Origin: Phytomonas francai
Lineage: Eukaryota; Euglenozoa; Kinetoplastea; Trypanosomatida; Trypanosomatidae
Length of the DNA: 64,000 nt
Reading direction: 5' to 3'
Assembly: GCA_001766655.1 (NCBI GenBank)
Contig: MJCC01000001.1
Location: forward strand, 1,826,115 to 1,890,114
A program made the translations under genes and the position numbers. The notes under the pieces were generated by a model. That model saw only the letters and a program-made list of their open reading frames with translations, was not told the DNA's origin and made no database searches. How positions within the stretch are numbered: position 1 is the stretch's first letter; the number at the start of each line of letters is the position of its first letter. Below are positions 18,999-28,500 of the stretch, one piece after another.

Positions 18999-19907
18999 TC
19001 TGAATATTAAGTTAAAGCCCTCGCTTGAAAAATAGGCGTCGTGCGCTCACTGTTTGATCGCACAATCCTTTAAAATCCAACTGATGCACTTGAAATCAAT
19101 ACGGATTAAACAGGAAAACGAGATTGAGAAAGAGAGAAAGAAAGAAAAGGTAATATTCTTGATTAAAACAATAAATCCAAAAAAGTTGTAAGCATATAAG
19201 CACAATTTTGATTATTCATGCGATTGTGTATTCTGAATAATATTTTCCGACCGAATGATTCAATCCATATATAATTATTTCAAGATGGGTCTAACTTTTC
19301 TCCTTGGAAATTTATAAATAGGATAGAAAATGATTGGTAAAATAAATCAGAAACTAAAATTACGTTTTTGGTTTTCTGCAGTAGTGGTGAAGGGTAGAAC
19401 AAATGTTTTGTTTGAAAATAAAAACAACGGATTCCATCGTATTTTACTCTGCAGAAAAAAAAAAAGAGACAACGAATACGAACACCAAAGGTATGTACTA
19501 CACCTTCAGTAATGAGATACTTTCGGATGTATTAAGAAAATAAAATTCCGTGGGAAATCTCAGACATCACAATATTAATATACAAATATGAATATATGTA
19601 CTCGGAGTAACAAACATTTTCTAAAGTGATAAGAAAAAATTGAACCGCAACCTGGATCGTATTCACTTCGAATATCTCAATTTAATTACAACAATTTATA
19701 ACTGGTTTACTCAATTTAACTTTCGCAATACTTCATATAATTCTTAATGAAATTCAAATCTTCAAATGATTCAAGAGATTTAAAAATAAAAATGGAAAGA
19801 GATATCCTTCCTTGTACACTTGTTTCTGATAGAAACACTTAAACGGATTAAACCAAAACCTAAAAAGAGAAATACGTGTATATACGAAAACTTCCAACCG
19901 CTAAAGC
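18999..19907. other. AT-rich spacer
   Basis: About 900 bases between the carrier gene and TRAPPC5. The plus strand is purine-rich just 5' of TRAPPC5 (19107-19150), matching a pyrimidine tract on the coding strand. No gene is seen. Confidence 0.5.
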
Positions 19908-20999
19908 CTACATAGATTCGTTGAAAAAATTAACATAATCGGGAACCAGGTCATCGTAGACTATATAAAAACTCTCGTTTTTTTTTAAGAATTCATATGA
20001 CCGCCTCCATAGCTGCACCCTGGGGATGGAAGGGCTGTTAGAACTCTTAACAGCTCTCAATAGCCTTTCGTAAAGCACAAAAGAAACAACCGTCGTCGGG
20101 ACGATCCGTACCACGTTCGTCAGAGTACCCCGATACATCCCTGCAATCCCCTCCTTACGCCAGATGATGTGCAACCCCCGCCGCATATTACTATACTCGG
20201 GCCTATGCTGATTCTGCACGCACTGCAGCCGCGTGCGGACCACCTCGAGGGGGTTAAAAATCCCGCACGTGATGGCCTTCGCGAGGGCGGAGCCCAGCGC
20301 CACCTCGACGATGAGCGGGTCCTGGCTGTTCGTGAAGTAGTTTCGCCGGAGCCACTCGTAGAGGGTGATTTGAATCGTCGTGGCCGCGCTGAGGGCGACC
20401 TGCGGGCCGAACCCGCTAAACCTCGCCCGCCAGCCCGCCGGCGGCAGAAGGGCGTGCGGGCGGGGAAGCCCCGGCCGCGGGCCGCGCGCGGACGCCACCC
20501 ACCCCGCAGGGGCCGCCTCGAGGCCGTTTTGGAGCTGATACCGCGTTTTCAGGACGCAAAAGGGCGTGATCAGGATCGACGTCAGCACGGCGGCCACGCC
20601 GGCGCCCAGCAAATCGCTCGCCGGGGCCCCAACCCACGTGAATTTCTCGAGCAGGTCCTCGAAGTACGAGCGGGAAACGCGAAACGTGAGCAGGTAGGTA
20701 CCCCAGCCGAGGCCGTGCGTGAGCACCGAAATGGGCATCCCGCGATACAGCCCACGCACCCCCTCGTGGGCGATTATCGCGCGAATGGAATGCGGCGGAG
20801 GCCTCGTGCCGCCAGGTTGGTAAAATACATGCATGCGAGTGCGTAAAAGGTCCAGTGGGTAGAATAGCATCGCCGCCAGGGAGCCACTTAGGACGCCGGC
20901 AATGCCGTGCATCCATGGACGGTCCTCCACCGGTGGCAAGGTGGAGTGCAAGTCAGTGGGCTGAGCGATCTGAAACTGGCCAAGGCTAGCCGTAGCCAT
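19908..20999 (-). CDS. Mitochondrial carrier family protein, substrate unknown
   Basis: This 363-residue protein starts at an ATG at 20999, because the frame upstream begins at TTG. It has three Solcar repeats. Repeat 1 carries the canonical PLDLLRTR, repeat 3 carries NPLEVVRTR, and repeat 2 has PFCVLKTR, in which the acidic residue of the PX[DE]XX[KR] signature is replaced by Cys. Between helix 3 and FSGFGPQ in repeat 2 lies a Pro/Arg/Gly-rich, GC-rich insert of about 30 residues where other carriers have a short amphipathic helix. MCF proteins exchange metabolites across the inner mitochondrial membrane. The asymmetric signature does not tell the substrate. The C-terminus extends about 50 residues beyond the last helix. 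Confidence 0.85.
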   Translation of the reverse strand: MATASLGQFQIAQPTDLHSTLPPVEDRPWMHGIAGVLSGSLAAMLFYPLDLLRTRMHVFYQPGGTRPPPHSIRAIIAHEGVRGLYRGMPISVLTHGLGWGTYLLTFRVSRSYFEDLLEKFTWVGAPASDLLGAGVAAVLTSILITPFCVLKTRYQLQNGLEAAPAGWVASARGPRPGLPRPHALLPPAGWRARFSGFGPQVALSAATTIQITLYEWLRRNYFTNSQDPLIVEVALGSALAKAITCGIFNPLEVVRTRLQCVQNQHRPEYSNMRRGLHIIWRKEGIAGMYRGTLTNVVRIVPTTVVSFVLYERLLRAVKSSNSPSIPRVQLWRRSYEFLKKNESFYIVYDDLVPDYVNFFNESM

Positions 21000-22119
21000 A
21001 TCCTGTAGATATAAAAAGACCAAGAACAGTATGGGTCGGGGTTCTCCTTACCCCTGCGGAGCCTTCTCGGGCAGCACCAATCTCCCTGGTCTCGATTCAA
21101 AAAGAAAATATATATGTATATATATATTGCAGATGCTTGCTGCCTGAATAAACAATGATTTTTTTCAAAAAAAAAAAAGGAATCTCTTCTCAATACACCT
21201 TCACGGTATTAGCATAATAATATTTCCTTTTTATAAATATGTGGGAGTGAAAACTAAAGGTTAGAATTTTTAGCTAATGCCTTAAATTTTGTCTTCATTA
21301 TTTTATGGGATAAAAATAATGATGAGTAGTGAAAAGAATACAATGATGACTAGCTAAATGGAATTACGTTGCCTCACAACATAATAATAATAATGAGCTA
21401 TAGAAAATCAATATCATTCTAAATAATTTTGCTTTAGAGTTTTTTTTTTAATTTCTACCCATTTACCTGTACGTTATATTATATTATTCGGGAAAGTTTT
21501 ATAAAATGAATCCTTCCCTTTTCATCCTATTTTTATTGTACGTAAACAGAAAATTTCATACAATTTGTGGCCCTTTCCGGCTTCCCACTTATTAAAATAA
21601 ATGATCAACTAATTATGTTACGACAGCGTGTGATGAAGCGTATAAATGGTCACATGCCGCTTCATAAACAACGAAGATAATAATTAAACCAATTAGACTA
21701 CAGTCAAATAGAGTATCACTCATATAAACTAATCTAAAAAAGGTGTGACTCCTGTATATCATGAGAGTTCGCTTAAAATGCAATATGTGTGGCTACACAT
21801 TTGGTATGGTTGGGTGTCTGTATGATGCGCATTACCTATATCAAAAAAAAAAAGGCACAGCTCCTCTTTCCGTGAATAAAATCGGTATGATATGTAAAAA
21901 TTTCCTATTAAAAGTGGCATCTTGCGCGCAAAAACATTTTTGACCTACAGGAATCTAAGAAAAACTATCGTTATTCATCGCGCTCTGCAAACATTTATCA
22001 TTACGAACGGGGGAAAAATCCTTTAAATAAAAATATGAAATTTCGATTAATATTACCTCCTTTCTATGGTCGCTTCAATTTCTTGCAGAGAACGGCGTTT
22101 CCTATGTGCCGAACACTCC
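21000..22119. other. AT-rich spacer
   Basis: About 1.1 kb between 6PGDH and the carrier gene. A (TA)n-like tract occurs near 21110-21127 and a poly-A run at 21169-21178 (plus strand). No gene or RNA feature is recognised. Confidence 0.5.
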
Positions 22120-23562
22120 CTACTGAAGTTCCGGCCACGTGAAGCACTCAACCCCCGGCTTATCCAAACGCTCGTAGCCGTGGCGGCCGAAGACATCACG
22201 CTGGAGGGATACCATCTGGCCGTACTGCAGGAGCGGCGTAAAGATGGCGTTGACGTAGTTCAGCGAGGCGGAGAGCACGGGCAGGGCGATCGACGTCTTC
22301 GTGGTGAGGTACCCCATGATGCTGCGGTAGTCATCAATGCCCTCCCCGATCTCCTTCTTGAAGTGGCACATTAGATTCGACAGATTGGGGTTCTTCTCGA
22401 AGGCCTCGGTCATGGGCTGGAGAAGGTAGCCTTGCAGAATGCAGCCGGCACGGAAGGTCGCGATCGTGGCGGGTAAGTTGAGGCCAAAGCCGTAGACTCT
22501 GTCGAGCTCCCTCAGGCACTGAAACATTTGCGCGTAGCTCGCGATGATGGAAATGCAGGTGGCATGGTAGAGCTGCTCCACCTCGGGCGCACGATCGGAC
22601 TTGTCGGAAAGGCTTATCCCAGACCCCTGCTGGACGATGGGCAGGTTCGCGGCGTTCGCGATGCGCTCCTCTTTGTACATCGTGAGCTGGCGCGAGATGA
22701 CGGCCATCGCGAGGGAAGGCGCGGGCACGCCGATCTCCAAGGCCTCCTGCGCCGACCACAGGCCGGTCCCTTTGGAACCAATGCGGTCCTTGACCTTCTC
22801 GGTTAGATAGCTGCCATCCCTCTCCTTCGCGCGGCAAACGGCAATGCTGATATCGAGCATGTAGGACTTCAAGAACCCTTTCGCCTTCCAAGCCTTGAAG
22901 ACATCCCCGATCTCGTCATTATTCAACCCCATCGCGCGAAGGGCGCTGAAGACCTCTCCCCAGATCTGCAGGATGGCGTACTCCCCGGCGTTGTGGTACA
23001 TTTTCACGCAAGACCCCGCGCCGCCGCGGCCGTTGAAGGTAACACACGGCCGGTTATCCTCCGCCTTGGCGGCGGCCGCCTCAACGATCGGGCGGACCTC
23101 CTCCCAGGTGCTGGGGGTGCCGCCGGGAAAGAAGGCGGGCCCCTTCCGCGCGCCCTCCTCACCGCCGGAGATGCCCATCCCCATGAAACGCAGCCCCGCC
23201 TTCTCCAGCTCCTGTGCTCGAACGGCCTGGTCCTTAAAGTTGGCATTCCCGGTGTCGATAATAATATCGTTTGGCGAGAGAACCTCCCGAAGGTTGTTGA
23301 TCGTCTCGGTTGTCGCCGCACCTGCTTGGACCAAAATGAAAACCTTCCGTGGAGTTTTAATGGATTGTATAAACTCGTTCAGGGTGTCGTAGCCATGCAG
23401 ATTGGCATCAAAGGGCTTCGACTTGATATTCTTGCTAATAAAATCCACTGTTTTCGAAGCGGTGCGGTTGAACACAGCTACATGGAAGCCTTTCTCTGCG
23501 ATATTGAGAGCTAAATTGGCTCCCATCACGCCAAGCCCAATAATACCAAGATCGTTAGACAT
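22120..23562 (-). CDS. gnd: 6-phosphogluconate dehydrogenase (decarboxylating)
   Basis: This 480-residue enzyme starts at an ATG at 23562. It oxidatively decarboxylates 6-phosphogluconate to ribulose-5-phosphate with NADP+ in the pentose phosphate pathway. Visible features are the dinucleotide-binding GLGVMGANLALN at residues 8-19, LVQAGAAT near 77, the substrate loop GMGISGGEEGARKG near 130, the catalytic-lysine region GGAGSCVKMYHN near 180, and the C-terminal SLQRDVFGRHGYER. It follows the trypanosomatid 6PGDH pattern closely through to the end WPELQ. No PTS1 tripeptide is present, so a cytosolic site is the default reading. Confidence 0.97.
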   Translation of the reverse strand: MSNDLGIIGLGVMGANLALNIAEKGFHVAVFNRTASKTVDFISKNIKSKPFDANLHGYDTLNEFIQSIKTPRKVFILVQAGAATTETINNLREVLSPNDIIIDTGNANFKDQAVRAQELEKAGLRFMGMGISGGEEGARKGPAFFPGGTPSTWEEVRPIVEAAAAKAEDNRPCVTFNGRGGAGSCVKMYHNAGEYAILQIWGEVFSALRAMGLNNDEIGDVFKAWKAKGFLKSYMLDISIAVCRAKERDGSYLTEKVKDRIGSKGTGLWSAQEALEIGVPAPSLAMAVISRQLTMYKEERIANAANLPIVQQGSGISLSDKSDRAPEVEQLYHATCISIIASYAQMFQCLRELDRVYGFGLNLPATIATFRAGCILQGYLLQPMTEAFEKNPNLSNLMCHFKKEIGEGIDDYRSIMGYLTTKTSIALPVLSASLNYVNAIFTPLLQYGQMVSLQRDVFGRHGYERLDKPGVECFTWPELQ

Positions 23563-23574
23563 TATTTGGGTATA

Positions 23575-23632
23575 TGTATGTGTGTGTATGTGTGTGTGTG
23601 TGTGTGTGTACGCACGTGTGCTTGTGTATACA
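23575..23632. repeat. (GT)n microsatellite upstream of 6PGDH
   Basis: Imperfect GT repeats begin about a dozen bases upstream of the 6PGDH ATG. Read on the coding strand this is a CA tract within the expected 5'UTR. Confidence 0.9.
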
Positions 23633-23776
23633 GCAGAAAATAATTTCCTCTTCGGTTACAAGTTGATCAATTTGAAAATAAACGGAATCGCTTGAGATGA
23701 ATTATTTGGAGAGGATGGAGAAGGGGTAAAAAAGAAAAAAAGATTATCTGGGTAGAAAAAAAGAGAAATAGCTGGA

Positions 23777-23801
23777 GGGTCATGCGCTATGCGCATGACC
23801 C
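23777..23801. repeat. Perfect 11-bp inverted repeat with a 3-base loop
   Basis: The sequence GGGTCATGCGC, a TAT loop, and its exact reverse complement GCGCATGACCC follow one another. In RNA from either strand this forms a very stable hairpin. It lies about 215 bases upstream of 6PGDH and 165 bases downstream of the RsmI-like gene. It could act as an mRNA 3'UTR element or a protein-binding palindrome. No known site is recognised. Confidence 0.85.
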
Positions 23802-23964
23802 CCTTAAGTAGGGGGGTGAGGAGGGGAAATCGCCTTCAGAAGGGTGGAAAAAAAAAACCGTTTTATAGCTTGGGTATAGCAAAATGGAAATTGAACCACT
23901 GCTAGGGGGTAAAGTACCCTGTAATACAAAGCACGTCTCTGTCGCCCGTGTTACCTCTGAAGAC

Positions 23965-25203
23965 TCAAATTTTCTCCGCAGAGGCCCGGTTTGTCGCCAT
24001 ATTCAAGCGCAACCGCTCCTGTTCCTTTTCGATATCCCGAATAAGCCTTTCGCGCCTTCGCCTCAGTAGAATTCGCCTTCGTGCTTTACGCGAGACGCGC
24101 GGGGGCGTGGTGGCTGCCGTGCCGGGTCGCCGCTCCTTCTGCTCGGGCTCGGCTCCCGTGGATGGGATGGGCGGGTCGAACGACGCCGGGGCTGGCGGCG
24201 GCGAAGGCGCCGCCATGAGCGCGCGCACGCTTCGACGGAGTCGAAGGCGCTTGCGCGACTCGCGCTCGAGCCAGGCCGCGGTCTCGCCGGCCCCCGCGCC
24301 CGCGACGACGAGCACGAGCTGCCCCTTCCGCACGAGCATCTGGGCCTCGCGGCGGCGGTAGAACTGCGCGAGGCGCCCGGCCGTGTCGCCGTGCAGGGAC
24401 TCGTTGAGCTTCGTCAGCTCGTGCGCGACGAAGACGCGGCGGCCCGGCAGCACGGCCGCGACATCGTCGAGCACGGCGAGCAGGCGGCGCGGGAGCTCGT
24501 AGAAGACGCAGGGGTGCGCGGCGGGGCCGACGACGTCGCGGAGGTACCGCAGCCGCGCGCCGTGCGCACCGGGCAGGAGGTTGCCGAAGAAGAAGGCGCC
24601 GTCGGCCGGGGGGGCCTCGGCGGCCGGGGAGGCCTCGGCGGGCTCGTGCGGGGAGCCCGTGAGGCCGACGACGGCGAGGGCGGCGACGGCCGCGGAGGGG
24701 CCGGGGACGGGGGTGACCCGCACGCCGTGCGCGAGCATCGCGCGCACGAGCCCCGCGCCCGCGTCCCCGACCCCCGGCGTCCCGCTCGCGGCGACGAGCG
24801 CGAGGCTGCGGCCGCCGCGCAGGAGCTCGACGAGGCGGCCGGCCGTCGCGCGGCGGTTCGCGCGGGCGTAGTGCACGAGGCGGCCGGCGCTCGGCAGGCC
24901 GAGCAGGTCGAGCAGCACGCGCGTCGCCGCGCGGTCGGGCGTGACGATGTAGTCCACCCCCGCGAGCACGTCGAGCGCGCGGAGGGAGAGGTCCTTGAGG
25001 TTGCCAATCGGCACCGACACGACGTGCAGGGAGGCCTTGTCGATCGGCGTCGGCTTCGAGAGCGGGTCCACTGCGTCCTCCGGGGCGGGGCGGGTGCGGC
25101 GCGCGTAAAAGGACCGCAGGTCCACCGCCGTCCGGCTCAGGCGCCGGCAGGGGGACCACAAGGCGGGAAGCCCCGCGAGGGGGCGCCCGAATGACGGTCT
25201 CAT
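23965..25203 (-). CDS. RsmI-like rRNA 2'-O-ribose methyltransferase, probably mitochondrial
   Basis: This 412-residue protein has an ATG at 25203. Residues about 58-310 match the RsmI branch of the tetrapyrrole-methylase superfamily: LHVVSVPIGNLKDLSLRAL, VDYIVTPDRAATRVLLDLLG, LALVAASGTPGVGD, VTPVPGPSAAVAAL, CVFYELPRRLLAVLDD and VFVAHELTKLNES. In bacteria RsmI methylates the ribose of C1402 in 16S rRNA. The Arg/Ser/Leu-rich, acid-poor N-terminus looks like a mitochondrial presequence, so the likely substrate is the mitochondrial small-subunit (9S) rRNA; that is inference. A basic tail of about 100 residues follows the domain. The gene is extremely GC-rich. Confidence 0.85.
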   Translation of the reverse strand: MRPSFGRPLAGLPALWSPCRRLSRTAVDLRSFYARRTRPAPEDAVDPLSKPTPIDKASLHVVSVPIGNLKDLSLRALDVLAGVDYIVTPDRAATRVLLDLLGLPSAGRLVHYARANRRATAGRLVELLRGGRSLALVAASGTPGVGDAGAGLVRAMLAHGVRVTPVPGPSAAVAALAVVGLTGSPHEPAEASPAAEAPPADGAFFFGNLLPGAHGARLRYLRDVVGPAAHPCVFYELPRRLLAVLDDVAAVLPGRRVFVAHELTKLNESLHGDTAGRLAQFYRRREAQMLVRKGQLVLVVAGAGAGETAAWLERESRKRLRLRRSVRALMAAPSPPPAPASFDPPIPSTGAEPEQKERRPGTAATTPPRVSRKARRRILLRRRRERLIRDIEKEQERLRLNMATNRASAEKI

Positions 25204-25530
25204 GGTGCGGTTTAGGGGTGAGGACAGCGCTTGTCAGCTCCCTTCTTCAGCTATGCACACAAAAAGAAACTTTGTGGAAAGACTTATAACGAGGGGGGGA
25301 GATGAGGGAAGGAAGGCTCACACTCAACTCGCTTACCTTATGGACAGGGTAGAATAACGCACTTCAATGTGACTACCACAGCCTTAGTTTACAGATATAT
25401 ATATATATATATTCATTTTAATCGGAAAAAAACGAAATAGATTTCTTATTTATTAGCTGTTATGGTTAAATGGCAAGCCCTTTGATTTTTCAAGGCAGAC
25501 GAACAGAAAAAGAGCGCATTAGAGAGAGTC
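25204..25530. other. Spacer with a (TA)n tract
   Basis: About 330 bases between THADA-like and RsmI-like genes, with (AT)n at 25395-25412. Nothing else is seen. Confidence 0.5.
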
Positions 25531-28500
25531 TTATCTAGTCTTGGTTAGCGAACAATCAAAAGGATCGATCATGCGAACGCGTAGCTTTTTTGCGGACTCC
25601 GCGGATGACAAAAGCCCATCATAGAGGTGATGCCTAGCGCCTTCAGTGTGCACAGGTGTTGTATGCGAATGCAGCGCATTCTGGAGACGCTCAGCAATGT
25701 AGTCCAATGTGACTCTTTCCATAAACATGTTGTCCGGTTCCTTTTGAAACAAAATGTCATCCCCGATATCGTCGTCATCGGACTCAATCATACCTAGACC
25801 TTCTCCAGGGGCTTCAGCTTCGCATGGGACCTCTGGCAAGGCTAAATCTGGTGAGCTATTTGACGAGAAATATGTCTTCATTGCATCAAGGGAAATCCTC
25901 TTTTCCCGCAGAAACCGTCGCAACACTAAGACAATAGAAAGAAGCGAAGAGGTTTGGTCTTGCATAAGGAAATGCGAAGGAACGTCAACCTTCCCCTGAT
26001 CCGACACGGCGCACGCGTGCAGAACTAACGGGCACACACCACACGCAGCGTCGCGCACCTCCGCCGCATCATCGCAGAGAAGACCTAAAAGGACATGTAA
26101 AAGAGGTCCAATATCGTACGATATCTCTCCCCTTGACTCCGCTACGGCTGCCAAAGCCTCCTCTTCCGCTAGTCGTTGCTGTTTTTGACGAGCAGAAAAT
26201 GCCTCAAAGCAATTGGACAAGGCCTCTAAAACGGCCTTGCGCACAATCAACGGGTTCTCCGCGCCTGCGCATGACGACAATATCTTGGTTATTTTCTCAG
26301 ACAGCACCCCTTCCCTCTGAAGGCTTCGGCAAACCAAAAAGCGAAGCCCCGCACCGCGAAACTCAGGGGGGTGGAGCGACGTTTTGAGTTCTGCTCGGGG
26401 AGCGTCGGAGTCCAAGAGCGCTAACACGCATTCCTGGACGATCTGGTAATCTCCATCGAGTAGCCCATTCGTTTCTAAAGGAGCTCGACGCAGAAGAAGC
26501 GATACAGCGAATTCGAGATGCGCCATGATCTCCTCCCAGGCAACACAACCTATGGCATGGCCGCTGCAGTGCTCCCTGAGCGCTTTTGTTAAGGCGCGCA
26601 ATGATGCAGAGGGCAAATCGATACCGTATGCCGCCCCTAGCCCATCCGTAACCATCTCCATGAGCTCGCTCTTCCGGAAGATCCTTCGCTCGGTTGTATA
26701 GAAGTGCATGTGACTTAGCAAAAGAGACGTGATGTTGATGAACCCACTTGCGAGATCCAAAGTGCCAACTTCCTGCACCAAAATGCACTGGAGAGAGCTA
26801 AAAATCGTTGCCTTGCATTTGGAACCGCCAGGCTCCCTAGACTGGAGATGCAAAAAGCGAGCAGCTAAAAGTAAACAAAGCGCTCCAGCCCTCCGAACAC
26901 CACCATGATACGCCTTTGTTCGCCCATAAGCTGGACTAGGAGTGCATATATTTCCCTCCAAAATTGGCATAGCCCACGCCAAGAGGCCCTCCAGCACCTC
27001 CCCATCAAGCCCATTACTGGGACCAAAATAGACAAGATCACTTACCAATTCGAAGCAGGCGGCGGCGGCAGCTGGACATGTGATACAAACCCTCTTCAGA
27101 ACGTTTCGATTGCTTAGGAGGATATCCGCGAGGGTACGCGAGACCCCCACGGCCAAGTCTGGGGTGGCCCTGTTGCTGAGCTGGCAATGCCGCCGATGCC
27201 GCATCAAGGTGCCGACGTACTGGATATGAAACCGGTGGAGTTGAACAAGGCCGCCGTGAAGGCTGTTCGCCGTGCAGCCCTCGGGATTAAAATGAAGAGC
27301 GGCTAAGAGCCTCAGACTCGCGCCAACAGCAGAGCAGGGCACCACGCACGCCAGTGCGCACGCGCTGGCGGTGCGAGCGGCGAGGGATCGATCCGCGCCA
27401 CAGCGCATAACCGCATTTACAATACGATCGGTGATGTCTTGCTCTTTGTTAACGAATGCTGCGTTGTTTTCTGGTGTCTCCTCCTCTTTTAAACTGGGAA
27501 AGGATGTTTCCGTGTCGTTTAATAGATTGGCCGGGTCGGGTGAGAGCATGGAAAGCATCTGTAGCACTGGGAAAATGCTTAGATTTGGAGCGTCTGTCGG
27601 AGAAGCGGGCTCCAGAACCGAAGGTGACGTGGAGCTTTGGGAAAGAATTTTCAAAGCAAATGAAACTGCGCGTGGGGTTCGCCTGATAATGTCGTGCAAG
27701 GAGGTATTGACACCCACTCCACCAGTGGAAGGATGCTCCCCAACAAAGCGCTGCAATATAGATGAAAAAAGCATCAAGGAGCTGTTGCGAATCCCCCAAT
27801 TAGGGTCGCTAAAGCCCTCGGTTACGAACAAGAACACCTCCTCGAGGTATGGCATTGCGCGCTCGGCTAGAATTCTATCCTCGAAGATAAACTTGAGCAC
27901 GTTCAGGCTGTTCACACGTTGGCTTAGTTGCACCTCTGAGGGAGTTTTCAACAACTCTTTTTGACCCGCCTCCGCCGGGGGTCCTTCACGACGAACCAAC
28001 GCGAGCAGCCTCGACATGATGTTTGGAAAAATAAAACACGGTAGGGCCCTGTCCTCAGCATCCAAAATTGAAAGAATGGCGTGAGGTAGCCCTTGGCTAC
28101 GCCGAAGCATACGAGAGGAATCGCTAGACATCACGCCAACCTCTCCCATGAGGTAATCAGCCATTGCACTCGGCAGGGTATAAAAAAGGGGCTCTCGGCA
28201 GCGTAGTAGTGCCTCTGAAAGCCCTCGAAGCGCATCCTGCACACACCGCATCACCCCGTTATGCTTCGTTGACAGCAGCGTATCAATTAGATCAAAGCCG
28301 ATCGTCCTCACCACTTCGAAATCAAGCTCCTCCAAGCCGCGCAACTCAACTGTGATAAGATGCACCGCTAACGTCGCGTTCCGGATGGCAAGCCACGTAT
28401 TATTGACGACGATGCGCATTAATCCCTCCGCACCGGGGCGCTGGTTTGTATCGTACACATGCCCTCTACAATCCACTAACACAGAGTGGGTCGCTTCTGT

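Larger units (their letters stand above)
23563..23964. other. Spacer with a GT microsatellite and a strong hairpin
   Basis: This 400-base spacer between the RsmI-like gene and 6PGDH carries (GT)n at 23575-23632 and the perfect inverted repeat at 23777-23801. The region 23700-23860 is purine-rich on the plus strand and probably contains the trans-splice signals of 6PGDH. Confidence 0.6.
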
